NCBI GenBank assembly: GCA_910575555.1 | Contig: CAJTFX010000005.1 | Location: 1-64,000, forward strand | Direction: 5' to 3' | Origin: Lachnospiraceae bacterium | GTDB lineage: Bacteria; Bacillota; Clostridia; Lachnospirales; Lachnospiraceae | DNA: 64,000 nt | Shown here: in pieces, positions 20,499-28,276 of the stretch | Numbering within the stretch: the stretch's first letter is position 1 | Layout of the letters: every line of letters begins with the position of its first letter | Made by a program: the position numbers and the translations under genes | Notes under the pieces: model-generated | The model's database searches: none | Seen by the model: the letters and a program-made list of their open reading frames with translations, nothing else | Told to the model about the DNA's origin: nothing

Positions 20499-20525
20499 TG
20501 CAACACATTATACCAAACTGTTGCA
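20499..20525. repeat. 27-bp palindrome, copy 2 (inverted)
   Basis: TGCAACA-N13-TGTTGCA with interior CATTATACCAAAC; its reverse complement differs from copy 1 at two positions. On the minus strand it reads TGGTATAAT, a perfect extended -10 box. It lies 94 nt upstream of the csrA start. The rest of 20255-20618 holds only these palindromes, the terminator and AT-rich DNA; no gene is evident. Confidence 0.7.
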
Positions 20526-20618
20526 TTTTCCAGATAATAGGAGATGCAGAACGAAACGCCCGCCTTGATACAGAAAGCTGCGGCGACAGAGAAATTGCAG
20601 GAAACATGGAGGTTTGAA

Positions 20619-20888
20619 ATGTTAAAACTGACCATTAAAGCAGGAGAGTACCTGTTAATCGGAGATGAAGTCAAGGTAGTCTATACAGGAGGAAGCGGGG
20701 AAAATGCCCATATTCTGATAGACGCGCCACGCTCCATGAATATTGCAAGGAGCAGCGCGCTGGAAAAGTATGGAAGAGCCCCGGAACCAGGGAATGAAGT
20801 GAAGCATTACCGGGACAGGAAATTGTCTCCGGAAGCCAAAGAGAAGATCAAAGCAATCCTTATGGAAGAGCGGAAGAAAGCCAGGTAA
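20619..20888 (+). CDS. csrA: Carbon storage regulator CsrA
   Basis: Small RNA-binding protein (89 residues) that blocks translation by binding GGA motifs near ribosome sites. The N-terminus MLKLTIKAGEYLLIGDEV matches the CsrA signature (usual form MLVLTRKxGExIxIGD), and DAPRSMNIARSSALEKYG aligns with the AP-x-x-xxxxRxExY region. It is longer than most CsrA proteins (60-75) because of a basic C-terminal tail. GGAGGT precedes the ATG at 20619; upstream in-frame starts lack a site. In Bacillus, CsrA represses flagellin, which is exactly the next gene. The antagonist fliW is not in this window. Confidence 0.86.
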   Translation: MLKLTIKAGEYLLIGDEVKVVYTGGSGENAHILIDAPRSMNIARSSALEKYGRAPEPGNEVKHYRDRKLSPEAKEKIKAILMEERKKAR

Positions 20889-20891
20889 TTT

Positions 20892-21041
20892 GCCTGTCTA
20901 ACCTAGGGGGCAGGCTTATTATAGAGGGACAAAACTGTCCCGGATTTCCCGGTTATGAACGGGAAGGAAGCAACAAACAATCAGGAATCCCCCCGGAAAA
21001 GGATTTTAGGGGGAAAGATTTATCACAAGGAGGTAACTATT
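20892..21041 (+). promoter_or_regulatory. Structured flagellin leader with likely CsrA sites
   Basis: Four hairpins precede flagellin: GCCTG/CAGGC (20892-20915), GGGACA/TGTCCC (20926-20941), TTCCCG/CGGGAA (20946-20965) and TCCCCC/GGGGGA (20988-21014). Single-stranded GGA motifs occur in GGAAGGA (20962-20968), CAGGAAT, the last loop (GGAAAAGGA) and the ribosome site AAGGAGG. This matches the two-site CsrA layout known from the Bacillus hag leader. No separate terminator or sigma-28 promoter is clear between csrA and flagellin. Confidence 0.6.
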
Positions 21042-22157
21042 ATGGCAATGGTAGTACAGCACAATTTACAGGCAATGAACTCTAACAGAATGTTGGGAGT
21101 TACAACAAGTTCTCAGTCAAAATCCACAGAGAAACTCTCATCCGGCTACAGAATTAACCGTGCGGCAGACGATGCGGCAGGACTTACCATTTCGGAGAAA
21201 ATGAGAAGCCAGGTTCGCGGCCTGAAACGTGCTTCTACAAACGCGCAGGACGGCGTTTCCTTAATTCAGACGGCTGAAGGCGCGTTAAATGAAGCTCATT
21301 CTATTTTACAGAGAATGAACGAACTGGCAGTACAGGGTGCAAATGACACCAATCAGGCAATCGACCGCGATGCCATTAATCAGGAGCTGGCTGCTTTGAC
21401 AGAAGAGTTAGACAGAATTTCTGAGACAACTCAGTTCAACAAGCAGGAACTGTTAGACGGTTCTTTCCAGGGCAAGAAACTGCATGTTGGAGCAAACACC
21501 AATCAGTATATCGCTATTTCCATTAAAGCCATGAACGCACAGGCTATCGGTGTAAAAGACTCTACTTTTACAGCAAGCGGTTTGACAAAGGTTTCCAAGA
21601 CAGCAGGAACAACCAGCGCTACTGTAGCTAGTACGAAAACGTCTAAAACACTTATATCTGTTAATAACTCTGCGGCAGGAGGTGCAAGTTTTTATGCATC
21701 AACTATTTTTGGACCAGGTGTGTCAGGAGCTTTAGGTATTGGTGCAACTGGACAATTAAGTTTTACCGCAAGCGGGTTGAAGAGTACTTTCACTGCATCC
21801 GGCATCGGAGCTGTCTGCATAACTTTAAGCGGCCAGACATCTACTACCGGCGGCGCACTGAAAGTAGACAGCTATGATATTGCAAACGCATCCCTCAGCA
21901 GAATCCAGAACGCAATCAACGAGGTTTCCAAACAGCGTTCCGCCCTTGGAGCAATCCAGAACAGATTAGAGCATACCATTGCAAACCTTGACAATGTACA
22001 GGAGAATACACAGGCTGCAGAATCCCGTATCCGTGATACAGATATGGCTTCTGAAATGGTTGAGTACAGCAAGAACAATATTCTTGCTCAGGCAGGTCAG
22101 TCTATGCTCGCTCAGGCAAATCAGTCTACACAGGGCGTATTGTCTCTCTTACAGTAG
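21042..22157 (+). CDS. Flagellin
   Basis: Filament protein of 371 residues, exported without a signal peptide. The N-terminal D0/D1 region (MVVQHNLQAMNSNRMLGVTT, SSGYRINRAADDAAGL) and C-terminal D1/D0 region (RIRDTDMASEMVEYSKNNILAQAGQSMLAQANQ) are canonical. Between about residues 165 and 290 is a Ser/Thr/Ala-Gly-rich variable domain that would be surface-exposed and offers many O-glycosylation acceptors. AAGGAGG lies before the ATG at 21042. A Maf-type glycosyltransferase and nonulosonic acid genes follow, so the protein is probably glycosylated. Confidence 0.96.
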   Translation: MAMVVQHNLQAMNSNRMLGVTTSSQSKSTEKLSSGYRINRAADDAAGLTISEKMRSQVRGLKRASTNAQDGVSLIQTAEGALNEAHSILQRMNELAVQGANDTNQAIDRDAINQELAALTEELDRISETTQFNKQELLDGSFQGKKLHVGANTNQYIAISIKAMNAQAIGVKDSTFTASGLTKVSKTAGTTSATVASTKTSKTLISVNNSAAGGASFYASTIFGPGVSGALGIGATGQLSFTASGLKSTFTASGIGAVCITLSGQTSTTGGALKVDSYDIANASLSRIQNAINEVSKQRSALGAIQNRLEHTIANLDNVQENTQAAESRIRDTDMASEMVEYSKNNILAQAGQSMLAQANQSTQGVLSLLQ

Positions 22158-22207
22158 TTAAGTAACTGATGTATCAGAAACATTTCGGGTGAAACCCGGT
22201 CCGGGAG

Positions 22208-22240
22208 GGGGCAGGTGAGTGAATCATCTGCCCCTTACTT
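22208..22240 (+). terminator. Flagellin terminator
   Basis: GGGGCAGGTGA (22208-22218) pairs with TCATCTGCCCC (22224-22234), one G-U pair, loop GTGAA, followed by TTACTT. The T run is weak, so some read-through into the Maf gene is possible. Confidence 0.6.
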
Positions 22241-22248
22241 AATTCACA

Positions 22249-24168
22249 ATGGCAAAGGAAGTACACAAAAACATGGACAGAGCAATCTACGAAAAAAACA
22301 TGAAAGCGTTTCATGCAAGGTATGACTATGTGGCAAAGCAGATAGAAGGAAAAGATTATGAGCTTACCGAAGAGCTGACAGTCTCAATGGAAGAGAAGGA
22401 TCTGATCAGAGCAGAAAAAAATGGCGTGAGCGCTGTACTGGGCGTTCATTACAATGAGAAGGAGCGTGCAGAACATTGGATCAGAGATATCAAATCCCTG
22501 CCGGAGTATTCGACCGTGCTGATTGTAGGGATTGGAAATGCTTTCTATCTTCAGGAACTTCTGCGGGCCACATCAGAAAATTTTAATATTCTGATTTATG
22601 AGCCGTGTATAGAGGTTCTGCTGAAGATTTTAGAAGAAATTGACATTACGGAAGTGTTTGAGAACAGACCGGTAGCTTTGCTTGTGAAAAGCGTCAATGA
22701 GGAAGAGCTGATTCCTGTTATGTCCAAGTGGCTGACCAATGAAACGCTGCCCTTTTTCCGGACGAAAATTTTGCCGGGATATGACAAGCTCTTTTTTGAT
22801 GAAATCAAAGAATTTCTGGGGATTGTTAAAAGGACTGTGGTGAAAATGAAGGTAGATCAGAATACGATTGCCTTCTTTGGAAACTATTATGCCCGCAATG
22901 TCATCGGCAACGGGAAACAGATTTTGAAAAGCCATACCATTAATCAGCTTTCAGGTTTGATTCCAAACGATCGTCCTGCCGTCATTATTGCGGCTGGGCC
23001 GTCATTGAAGAAAAATATCAATGATTTGAAAGAAGCAAAAGGCCGTGCGTTTTTGATTGCAGTGGATACTGCCCTGAAACCCCTGATTGCAGCAGGGATT
23101 CTTCCGGATCTGTTTGTGACGGTAGACGGGAACAAGCCGGTAGAGCTTTTTGATCAGGAAGAAATATGGAAGATTCCGGTGCTGCTTTCCGCAGATGTCA
23201 ACAGTGAAATGGTGCGCCGGCATACCGGGAAAAAGATTTTTTATTATAACGGAGAAGAGTTTATTCAGAACTTATATCTGGCCCATGGCATTCCCTGCAG
23301 CGGGCTTCCTTCCGGCGGCTCTGTTTCCAATTCTGCTTTTTCTTTGGCGGAAATGCTGGGATTTCAGACAATTATTCTGGTGGGTCAGGATTTGGCGTAC
23401 ACCGGAAACCGATCTCATATGGAAGGCACGTTTTCAGAAGAGGATATTCAGAAAAAACGTGTGAACGCCACAGCCACAGTGGAGGATCTGAATGGAACTA
23501 TGGTGCCTACACAGCCCAATATGCTGATGTTTCTCAAATGGTTTGAAGATCGGATGAAGGAACGGCCGGAACTTAAAGTGATCGACGCTACAGAAGGCGG
23601 AGCAAAGAAAAAAGGTGCGGTAATTATGACCCTGAAAGACGCAATTCAAACGGAATGTCCAAAGGAACCAGTGGATTATCAGGCGATAATTGACGGGCTT
23701 CCCTATGTGTTTGATGAAGAGATGGACAAAAAAAACAGGGAATACCTTTTCGGAACTATGGATGTGATGCAGGAGGGCTTGAAAAAAGCCAATCAGGGGC
23801 TGAAGCTGTACAGACAGCTGGAACGGCTGTTTCAAAAAGAATATGTGGATGCCAGGAAAGTAAAAAAACTCAGTAAAAAGCTGGATAAACTGACTCATTA
23901 TTTTGAACAGAATCCGGTTATGACAGTGGTAATGCGTTCTATGGCTTCCATCAGTCTTGCCATCTCTCAGGGAATGTATGACTACGAGGAAGATATTCAT
24001 GAGGAAGGAATTATGATCGCCCGACAGGGAATCGTGATGATGACCTGTATTAAAATTTCTTTGCGGAATGTGATTCCCATGCTGGAGGATATGCTGTCGG
24101 AGCTTCGGGAAGAAACGGAGCAGATTTTGCCCGGAGCGGAACTTTCTGCCGGAGCGGAACAGGGATAA
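22249..24168 (+). CDS. Motility-associated factor (Maf) glycosyltransferase, DUF115/MptE-like
   Basis: A 639-residue cytosolic protein of the Maf family, which transfers nonulosonic acids onto flagellin serines or threonines. The core has STVLIVGIGNAFYLQEL, RPAVIIAAGPSLKKNINDLK, DLFVTVDG and GLPSGGSVSNSAFSLAEMLGFQTIILVGQDLAYTG, the DUF115/6-hydroxymethylpterin pyrophosphokinase-like fold. The C-terminal part is helical and charged, ending with a short duplicated SAGAEQ segment. The ATG at 22249 has no good ribosome site; ATG at 22273 is an alternative. It directly follows flagellin and leads the glycosylation cluster. Confidence 0.88.
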   Translation: MAKEVHKNMDRAIYEKNMKAFHARYDYVAKQIEGKDYELTEELTVSMEEKDLIRAEKNGVSAVLGVHYNEKERAEHWIRDIKSLPEYSTVLIVGIGNAFYLQELLRATSENFNILIYEPCIEVLLKILEEIDITEVFENRPVALLVKSVNEEELIPVMSKWLTNETLPFFRTKILPGYDKLFFDEIKEFLGIVKRTVVKMKVDQNTIAFFGNYYARNVIGNGKQILKSHTINQLSGLIPNDRPAVIIAAGPSLKKNINDLKEAKGRAFLIAVDTALKPLIAAGILPDLFVTVDGNKPVELFDQEEIWKIPVLLSADVNSEMVRRHTGKKIFYYNGEEFIQNLYLAHGIPCSGLPSGGSVSNSAFSLAEMLGFQTIILVGQDLAYTGNRSHMEGTFSEEDIQKKRVNATATVEDLNGTMVPTQPNMLMFLKWFEDRMKERPELKVIDATEGGAKKKGAVIMTLKDAIQTECPKEPVDYQAIIDGLPYVFDEEMDKKNREYLFGTMDVMQEGLKKANQGLKLYRQLERLFQKEYVDARKVKKLSKKLDKLTHYFEQNPVMTVVMRSMASISLAISQGMYDYEEDIHEEGIMIARQGIVMMTCIKISLRNVIPMLEDMLSELREETEQILPGAELSAGAEQG

Positions 24169-24183
24169 ATAAAAGGAGAAAAC

Positions 24184-25647
24184 ATGGACTGGGAAGAAAT
24201 AGAACAGATTGTGATGTCTGTGATGGAAGATTTGAATCTGCTGCTGCAGAGAAAAGAAACAGACCGTGCGTTTCTGATGCTTTTGCAGGATACGTACCGC
24301 AAATTTGCTGAAACAGGTCAGATTTTGCTGTCGTGGAACCATCCGGTTCTGACAGAGAATCTTTTATCCGGACAGGATGCATTTGAAAAAGTCATGGATG
24401 CTGTGGAACGCTGCAGGCCGGTTTCTGAGGTTTTGGATCGGCTTTATGAATTTGGCCAGACGCTTTTGACACTGAAACGCTGCCTGTCCATGGAAGAAAA
24501 ATATTTTATTATAGTTTATGGAATCAACCCCAAAACTCCGGATTATATTTACTGCCTGGATTTAACAAAAACATTTGTTATGGCTTTTGCAGTGAAGAAT
24601 AAGCCGCCGGAACTGACAGAGTATATGGGAATTCCCGTAATAGATATGGATGAGGCGGGGAATCTGGAATATAATTATCTGCTTTGTACGGAAGAACCGG
24701 AGGAAGCGGATCAATATCCTTATGAAAAAATATTAAATATCCATTCTCATATCAAAACCTTTGTAACCGGAGGATATGAGATTGCATATGAAAGAATGAA
24801 TTTTTATCGGGACAGAGGCCCCTATGACGGCATTGTTACAGGGTTGTCCTATATCCGTCAGGGAATAGATTTAAATTCCATCCATGGCCGTTTTTTGAAC
24901 TTTGCAATCGGCGGGCAGGATTTATTTTACAGTTATCAGATGTTCCGTTATGCCTATGAACATGCAAAGGAACCCCAGAGCATTCAGTATGCACTGATAG
25001 GGCTGTCGCCTTATATTTTTCAGTATGATATGTCAGCTGCGCCCTATAATGCTGTTGTAGCAGAGCGTTATTATTCTTTTCTCAGGCGGATGAATCATTT
25101 TGCCGGGGCATGGATTTATAAAGGAGCGTATCATTATGCCAAAGACCGTTTAGACCAGATCATGAAAGAGGATTTCGAAGAAATTTATACCACCACAGAG
25201 GAGGAGTATTTCCTGAATTATGAAAGCGATCTGAAAAGCGTTGTTTATGACAGCGGCAAGTTAGATGAAAAGGGCATTCAGGCAGAAAAAGAAAGCATTG
25301 AGCGGGAATACCATAAGAATTATCCCAAGACAGAGGCATTTAATATCCGCATTCTGAGGGAATATCTGGAGTATCTGAAACAGCGTCAGGTGAAGGCAAT
25401 TCTTGTAATGCCGCCTATGACCAAGCTGTATCAGAAATATATGTCATGGGATATGTATCAGGATACCATGGGAATTCTGGAGAAACTGCAGACAGAATAT
25501 GCATTTACCTTCGTAAATCTTCTGACAGATTTAGAACTGGAAGATAAATATTTCCGCAATTCCTCCCACTTAAACGGCGCAGGAGCAGTGAAAGTGACAG
25601 AAGTCCTGAATCAATATCTTCTGTTGGATGAAACAGAAAGCAGGTGA
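24184..25647 (+). CDS. SGNH-like protein of the flagellar glycosylation cluster
   Basis: A 487-residue protein I cannot name. Residues about 1-140 are helical. The segment TGGYEIAYERMNFYRDRGPYDG..TGLSYIRQGID (about 195-240) and the C-terminal LEDKYFRNSSHLNGAGA resemble SGNH-hydrolase/DltD-like folds: a nucleophile-type Ser in GLSY in place of GDS, and an SSHLN that could hold the catalytic His. AGGAG precedes the start and Maf ends 15 nt upstream. It may acylate or deacylate the flagellin glycan, or act as a glycan-modifying partner of Maf. No signal peptide, so it should act in the cytoplasm. Confidence 0.5.
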   Translation: MDWEEIEQIVMSVMEDLNLLLQRKETDRAFLMLLQDTYRKFAETGQILLSWNHPVLTENLLSGQDAFEKVMDAVERCRPVSEVLDRLYEFGQTLLTLKRCLSMEEKYFIIVYGINPKTPDYIYCLDLTKTFVMAFAVKNKPPELTEYMGIPVIDMDEAGNLEYNYLLCTEEPEEADQYPYEKILNIHSHIKTFVTGGYEIAYERMNFYRDRGPYDGIVTGLSYIRQGIDLNSIHGRFLNFAIGGQDLFYSYQMFRYAYEHAKEPQSIQYALIGLSPYIFQYDMSAAPYNAVVAERYYSFLRRMNHFAGAWIYKGAYHYAKDRLDQIMKEDFEEIYTTTEEEYFLNYESDLKSVVYDSGKLDEKGIQAEKESIEREYHKNYPKTEAFNIRILREYLEYLKQRQVKAILVMPPMTKLYQKYMSWDMYQDTMGILEKLQTEYAFTFVNLLTDLELEDKYFRNSSHLNGAGAVKVTEVLNQYLLLDETESR

Positions 25648-25652
25648 ACAGA

Positions 25653-26609
25653 ATGAATCGGAAAACAGCAGCCATTATCGGCGCAGGATATATGGCAAAA
25701 GAATATTATAAGGTTCTGCGGGCCATGGGGCATTCCGTCCTGGTGCTGGGACGGGGAGAAGAGAAAGCAAGAGCCTTCGAAGAAGAATTCGGACAAAAGG
25801 TGTTTACCGGAGATTACCGGGCTGTGCTGCAGGAACAGGAAACAATGCCGGAATATGCCGTAATTGCTGTCAATGTGGGCGGGCTCTGTACAGTGACGCA
25901 GGAATTGATACGGCTCGGCATCCCCAATATCCTGGTGGAAAAACCGGTAGCTTACCGTTCTTGGGAGCTTGCGCCCCTGATTCAGGAGCAGGAACAGGCA
26001 GGAGCAAACGTCTATGTCGCCTATAACCGCCGTTTTTTTGCTTCGGTGCAGGAGGCGGAAAGGAGAATCCGAGAGGACGGCGGCGTCACTTCTTTTCACT
26101 TTGAATTTACAGAATGGGCCCATACCATTGGCCCGGCCAAACGGCCGGAGGGTGAGAAAGAAGGATGGATTTTCGCTAATTCTACCCATGTAATGGATCT
26201 GGCATTTTTCCTGGGAGGGTTTCCGAAGGAAATGAAATCCTATGCAGCGGGAGGCCTGGACTGGCATCCTTCAGGCAGTAATTATGCCGGAGCCGGAATC
26301 TCGGAAAAAGGCGCGTTATTTTCTTATCAGGCCAACTGGGAGGCGCCGGGAAGATGGGCGGTGGAGGTTCTTACGGCAAAGCGCCGCTATTATCTGAAAC
26401 CTGTGGAAACCCTTCAGATACAGGAGCTTGGCTCTGTGAATCCGAAGCCGGCAGAGCTTGCAGCTCCCTGGGAGGAATCGTATAAACCGGGATTGTATGA
26501 GATGGCAGACGCTTTTTTGAATCATCCCCAGGATAAAAGGCTGCTGACGTTAAAGGAGCATGCAGAGCATTTTCCGGTGTATGAACAAATTGCCGGCCGG
26601 CGCGGTTAA
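25653..26609 (+). CDS. Gfo/Idh/MocA-family oxidoreductase, first copy
   Basis: NAD(P)-dependent sugar oxidoreductase of 318 residues. The Rossmann motif is AAIIGAGYMAKEYYKVL and the family lysine lies in NILVEKPVAYRSWEL (EKP motif), followed by VYVAYNRRFFASVQ. The ATG at 25653 starts five bases after the previous stop. In the Campylobacter legionaminic pathway a Gfo/Idh/MocA-like PtmF helps make the hexosamine precursor, so a similar role is possible. Another homologue follows immediately but is only distantly similar. Confidence 0.82.
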   Translation: MNRKTAAIIGAGYMAKEYYKVLRAMGHSVLVLGRGEEKARAFEEEFGQKVFTGDYRAVLQEQETMPEYAVIAVNVGGLCTVTQELIRLGIPNILVEKPVAYRSWELAPLIQEQEQAGANVYVAYNRRFFASVQEAERRIREDGGVTSFHFEFTEWAHTIGPAKRPEGEKEGWIFANSTHVMDLAFFLGGFPKEMKSYAAGGLDWHPSGSNYAGAGISEKGALFSYQANWEAPGRWAVEVLTAKRRYYLKPVETLQIQELGSVNPKPAELAAPWEESYKPGLYEMADAFLNHPQDKRLLTLKEHAEHFPVYEQIAGRRG

Positions 26610-26620
26610 GGAGCGGACAA

Positions 26621-27658
26621 ATGAAAAAACGACAGATAGGGATCATAGGAACAGGAAATCTGGGCATCAGGCATCTGCAGGCTGTGGCCCTGCTGAAAGA
26701 ATCCTGTCGGATCAATGTGATGGACATAAGCAAAGAAGCGCTGCAGAACGCAAAAGAAGTTTGGCAGGAAACAGAAGGGGCCCAAAATCATGAGATTTCT
26801 TTTGTGACAGAGATGACCTCCATGCCGAAGGAGCTGGATGCTGTAATTGTGGCCACCGTTTCCCATGTAAGAAAAAAAGTAATAGAAGAGCTGTTGGCTC
26901 ATGCCCGGGTAAGGTATCTGATTTTAGAAAAAGTGCTGTTTCAGCGGCTTGAGGATTACGGCGCAGTCAGAGAATTGATGGAAAAAAATCAGGTGCAGGC
27001 TTTCGTCAACTGCCCCAGAAGGATGTATCCGGTTTATGAGAAAATCAAAAAGAAGCTGGAAAGAGCCCGCACAATGGAAATTATGGTTTCCGGTTCAGAC
27101 TGGTATTTGGGCTGCAACGGAATCCATATGCTGGATTTGATTGGATACCTGGCCGGGACAGAACAGATAACGGCGGGCGTTTCCGAATCAGGACAGATGA
27201 CGGCGGACGTTTCCGGATCAGAACAGATAACGTTGGATATCTCAGGATTAGAACCGGAATGTCTGCCCAGTACTCGGAAAGGTTTTTCAGAGATTGCCGG
27301 AACGATTCGGGGAAGCCTGGGCCGGTGCCGGGCTTTTTCCTTGGCATCTTATCCCCAAAAGGGTATTCCGGCCTCTACGGTGATTTTAAGCGACGTCTGC
27401 TGGTGCCGTATCCTGGAAGGAAAAAGGGAACTGGACTTTGCGGACGCTTCTACGGGATGGGAGTGGAAGAAAGAAACATTTGAAATGCCGTATCAGAGCA
27501 GACTGACCAATCTTGCCCTGGAGGAGCTTTTTGCAGGCGGAAGCTGCCGTTTGACGGCTTTTGAAGAATCCTGCCGGCTGCATATGGCTTTGGAGGAGCA
27601 GTTAATTCCCTGGTTTGAAAAACGGGGAAAAGAGAAAGGGCTGTGCCCCATTACCTGA
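26621..27658 (+). CDS. Gfo/Idh/MocA-like oxidoreductase, second copy with internal repeats
   Basis: A 345-residue Rossmann protein (QIGIIGTGNLGIRHLQA at the N-terminus; LILEKVLFQ where most members have EKP). FVNCPRRMYP and the Gfo/Idh C-terminal domain follow. Residues 181-210 are three tandem 10-residue repeats (EQITAGVSES, GQMTADVSGS, EQITLDISGL), encoded by 30-bp units, that look like a recent expansion in a loop. It starts 11 nt after the first copy. The changed EKP motif (Pro to Val) may alter activity. A role in glycan precursor synthesis is inferred from position. Confidence 0.75.
   Translation: MKKRQIGIIGTGNLGIRHLQAVALLKESCRINVMDISKEALQNAKEVWQETEGAQNHEISFVTEMTSMPKELDAVIVATVSHVRKKVIEELLAHARVRYLILEKVLFQRLEDYGAVRELMEKNQVQAFVNCPRRMYPVYEKIKKKLERARTMEIMVSGSDWYLGCNGIHMLDLIGYLAGTEQITAGVSESGQMTADVSGSEQITLDISGLEPECLPSTRKGFSEIAGTIRGSLGRCRAFSLASYPQKGIPASTVILSDVCWCRILEGKRELDFADASTGWEWKKETFEMPYQSRLTNLALEELFAGGSCRLTAFEESCRLHMALEEQLIPWFEKRGKEKGLCPIT
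27161..27250 (+). repeat. In-frame tandem repeat, 3 x 30 bp
   Basis: Three consecutive 30-bp units start at 27161, 27191 and 27221; copies 1 and 2 differ at only a few positions, copy 3 more. They lie inside the second Gfo/Idh/MocA gene and keep its frame. Confidence 0.85.
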
Positions 27659-27661
27659 TCC

Positions 27662-27709
27662 GCATGTCAGAAATGGCTAGACGGGGCATGTCAGGAATGG
27701 CCAGACGGG
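27662..27709. repeat. Intergenic tandem repeat, 2 x 24 bp
   Basis: Units at 27662-27685 and 27686-27709 differ at two positions. They lie between the second oxidoreductase and the GNAT gene and contain no obvious promoter. Confidence 0.85.
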
Positions 27710-27772
27710 CAGAACCGGGCTTTGCCGGGAAATTTAGTTTCTGCACAGTAAGAGATGGGAGGCGTAAGGAGG

Positions 27773-28276
27773 ATGTATTTGGAAAAAGCCAAATTGGAAG
27801 AATTTGAAATCTATTACCAGATGAAATGTGAAAAGTATATTGCTTATTGGAGTCAGGGAAATTATGAGATCCCGCCCAGGGAAAATCTTTACCGTTTTTA
27901 TACAGGCTGCCTGCAGTCCGCAGAAGGAGAACAATGCAAAGAAATTTATTTAATAAAAACAGATGCGGGAGAAACTGCGGGATACCTGTATATGGATTAC
28001 CTGGAAAACAGTGTGGACATTCCCATTGCCCTCTGCGAGCGTTTTACGAAAAAAGGGCTTGCAAAACAGGCGATTTCAGAAGGGCTTCGGATGGCCAGGG
28101 AAAAGGGATACAGCCAATCGGAAGTTGAAATCAGGGCGGATAATGCGGCTTCTATCCGGTTATACACTTCCTGCGGTTATCACAGAGGAAAGAAAACACG
28201 GGAGATATATTCCTCCGCCCTCAAACAGTCCGTCGCCATGTATGCGTATCAGAAGAAAATCGAGGATGCGGGATAA
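27773..28276 (+). CDS. GNAT-family N-acetyltransferase
   Basis: Acetyl-CoA-dependent acyltransferase of 167 residues. The acetyl-CoA site region reads IALCERFTKKGLAKQAISEGLRMAREKGYSQSEVEIRADNAASIRLYTSCGY, a clear GNAT motif A/B. AAGGAGG at 27766-27772 touches this ATG, so a TTG at 27779 or the upstream ATG at 27755 may be the true start. In nonulosonic acid pathways, acetyltransferases PseH/LegH or pglD-like enzymes N-acetylate an amino sugar; this gene may play that part. It overlaps the next gene by one base (TAATG). Confidence 0.8.
   Translation: MYLEKAKLEEFEIYYQMKCEKYIAYWSQGNYEIPPRENLYRFYTGCLQSAEGEQCKEIYLIKTDAGETAGYLYMDYLENSVDIPIALCERFTKKGLAKQAISEGLRMAREKGYSQSEVEIRADNAASIRLYTSCGYHRGKKTREIYSSALKQSVAMYAYQKKIEDAG

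Noticed and set aside
20381-20674. Minus-strand 97-codon frame across the palindromes and csrA
   Set aside because: Its sequence is Cys/Phe-rich without motifs and overlaps csrA and a terminator; likely chance.
23434-24342. Minus-strand 302-codon frame opposite Maf
   Set aside because: His/Phe-rich shadow of a real gene; no start signal.
27161-27250. Possible CRISPR-like array
   Set aside because: The 30-bp units are contiguous with no spacers and keep an open reading frame.
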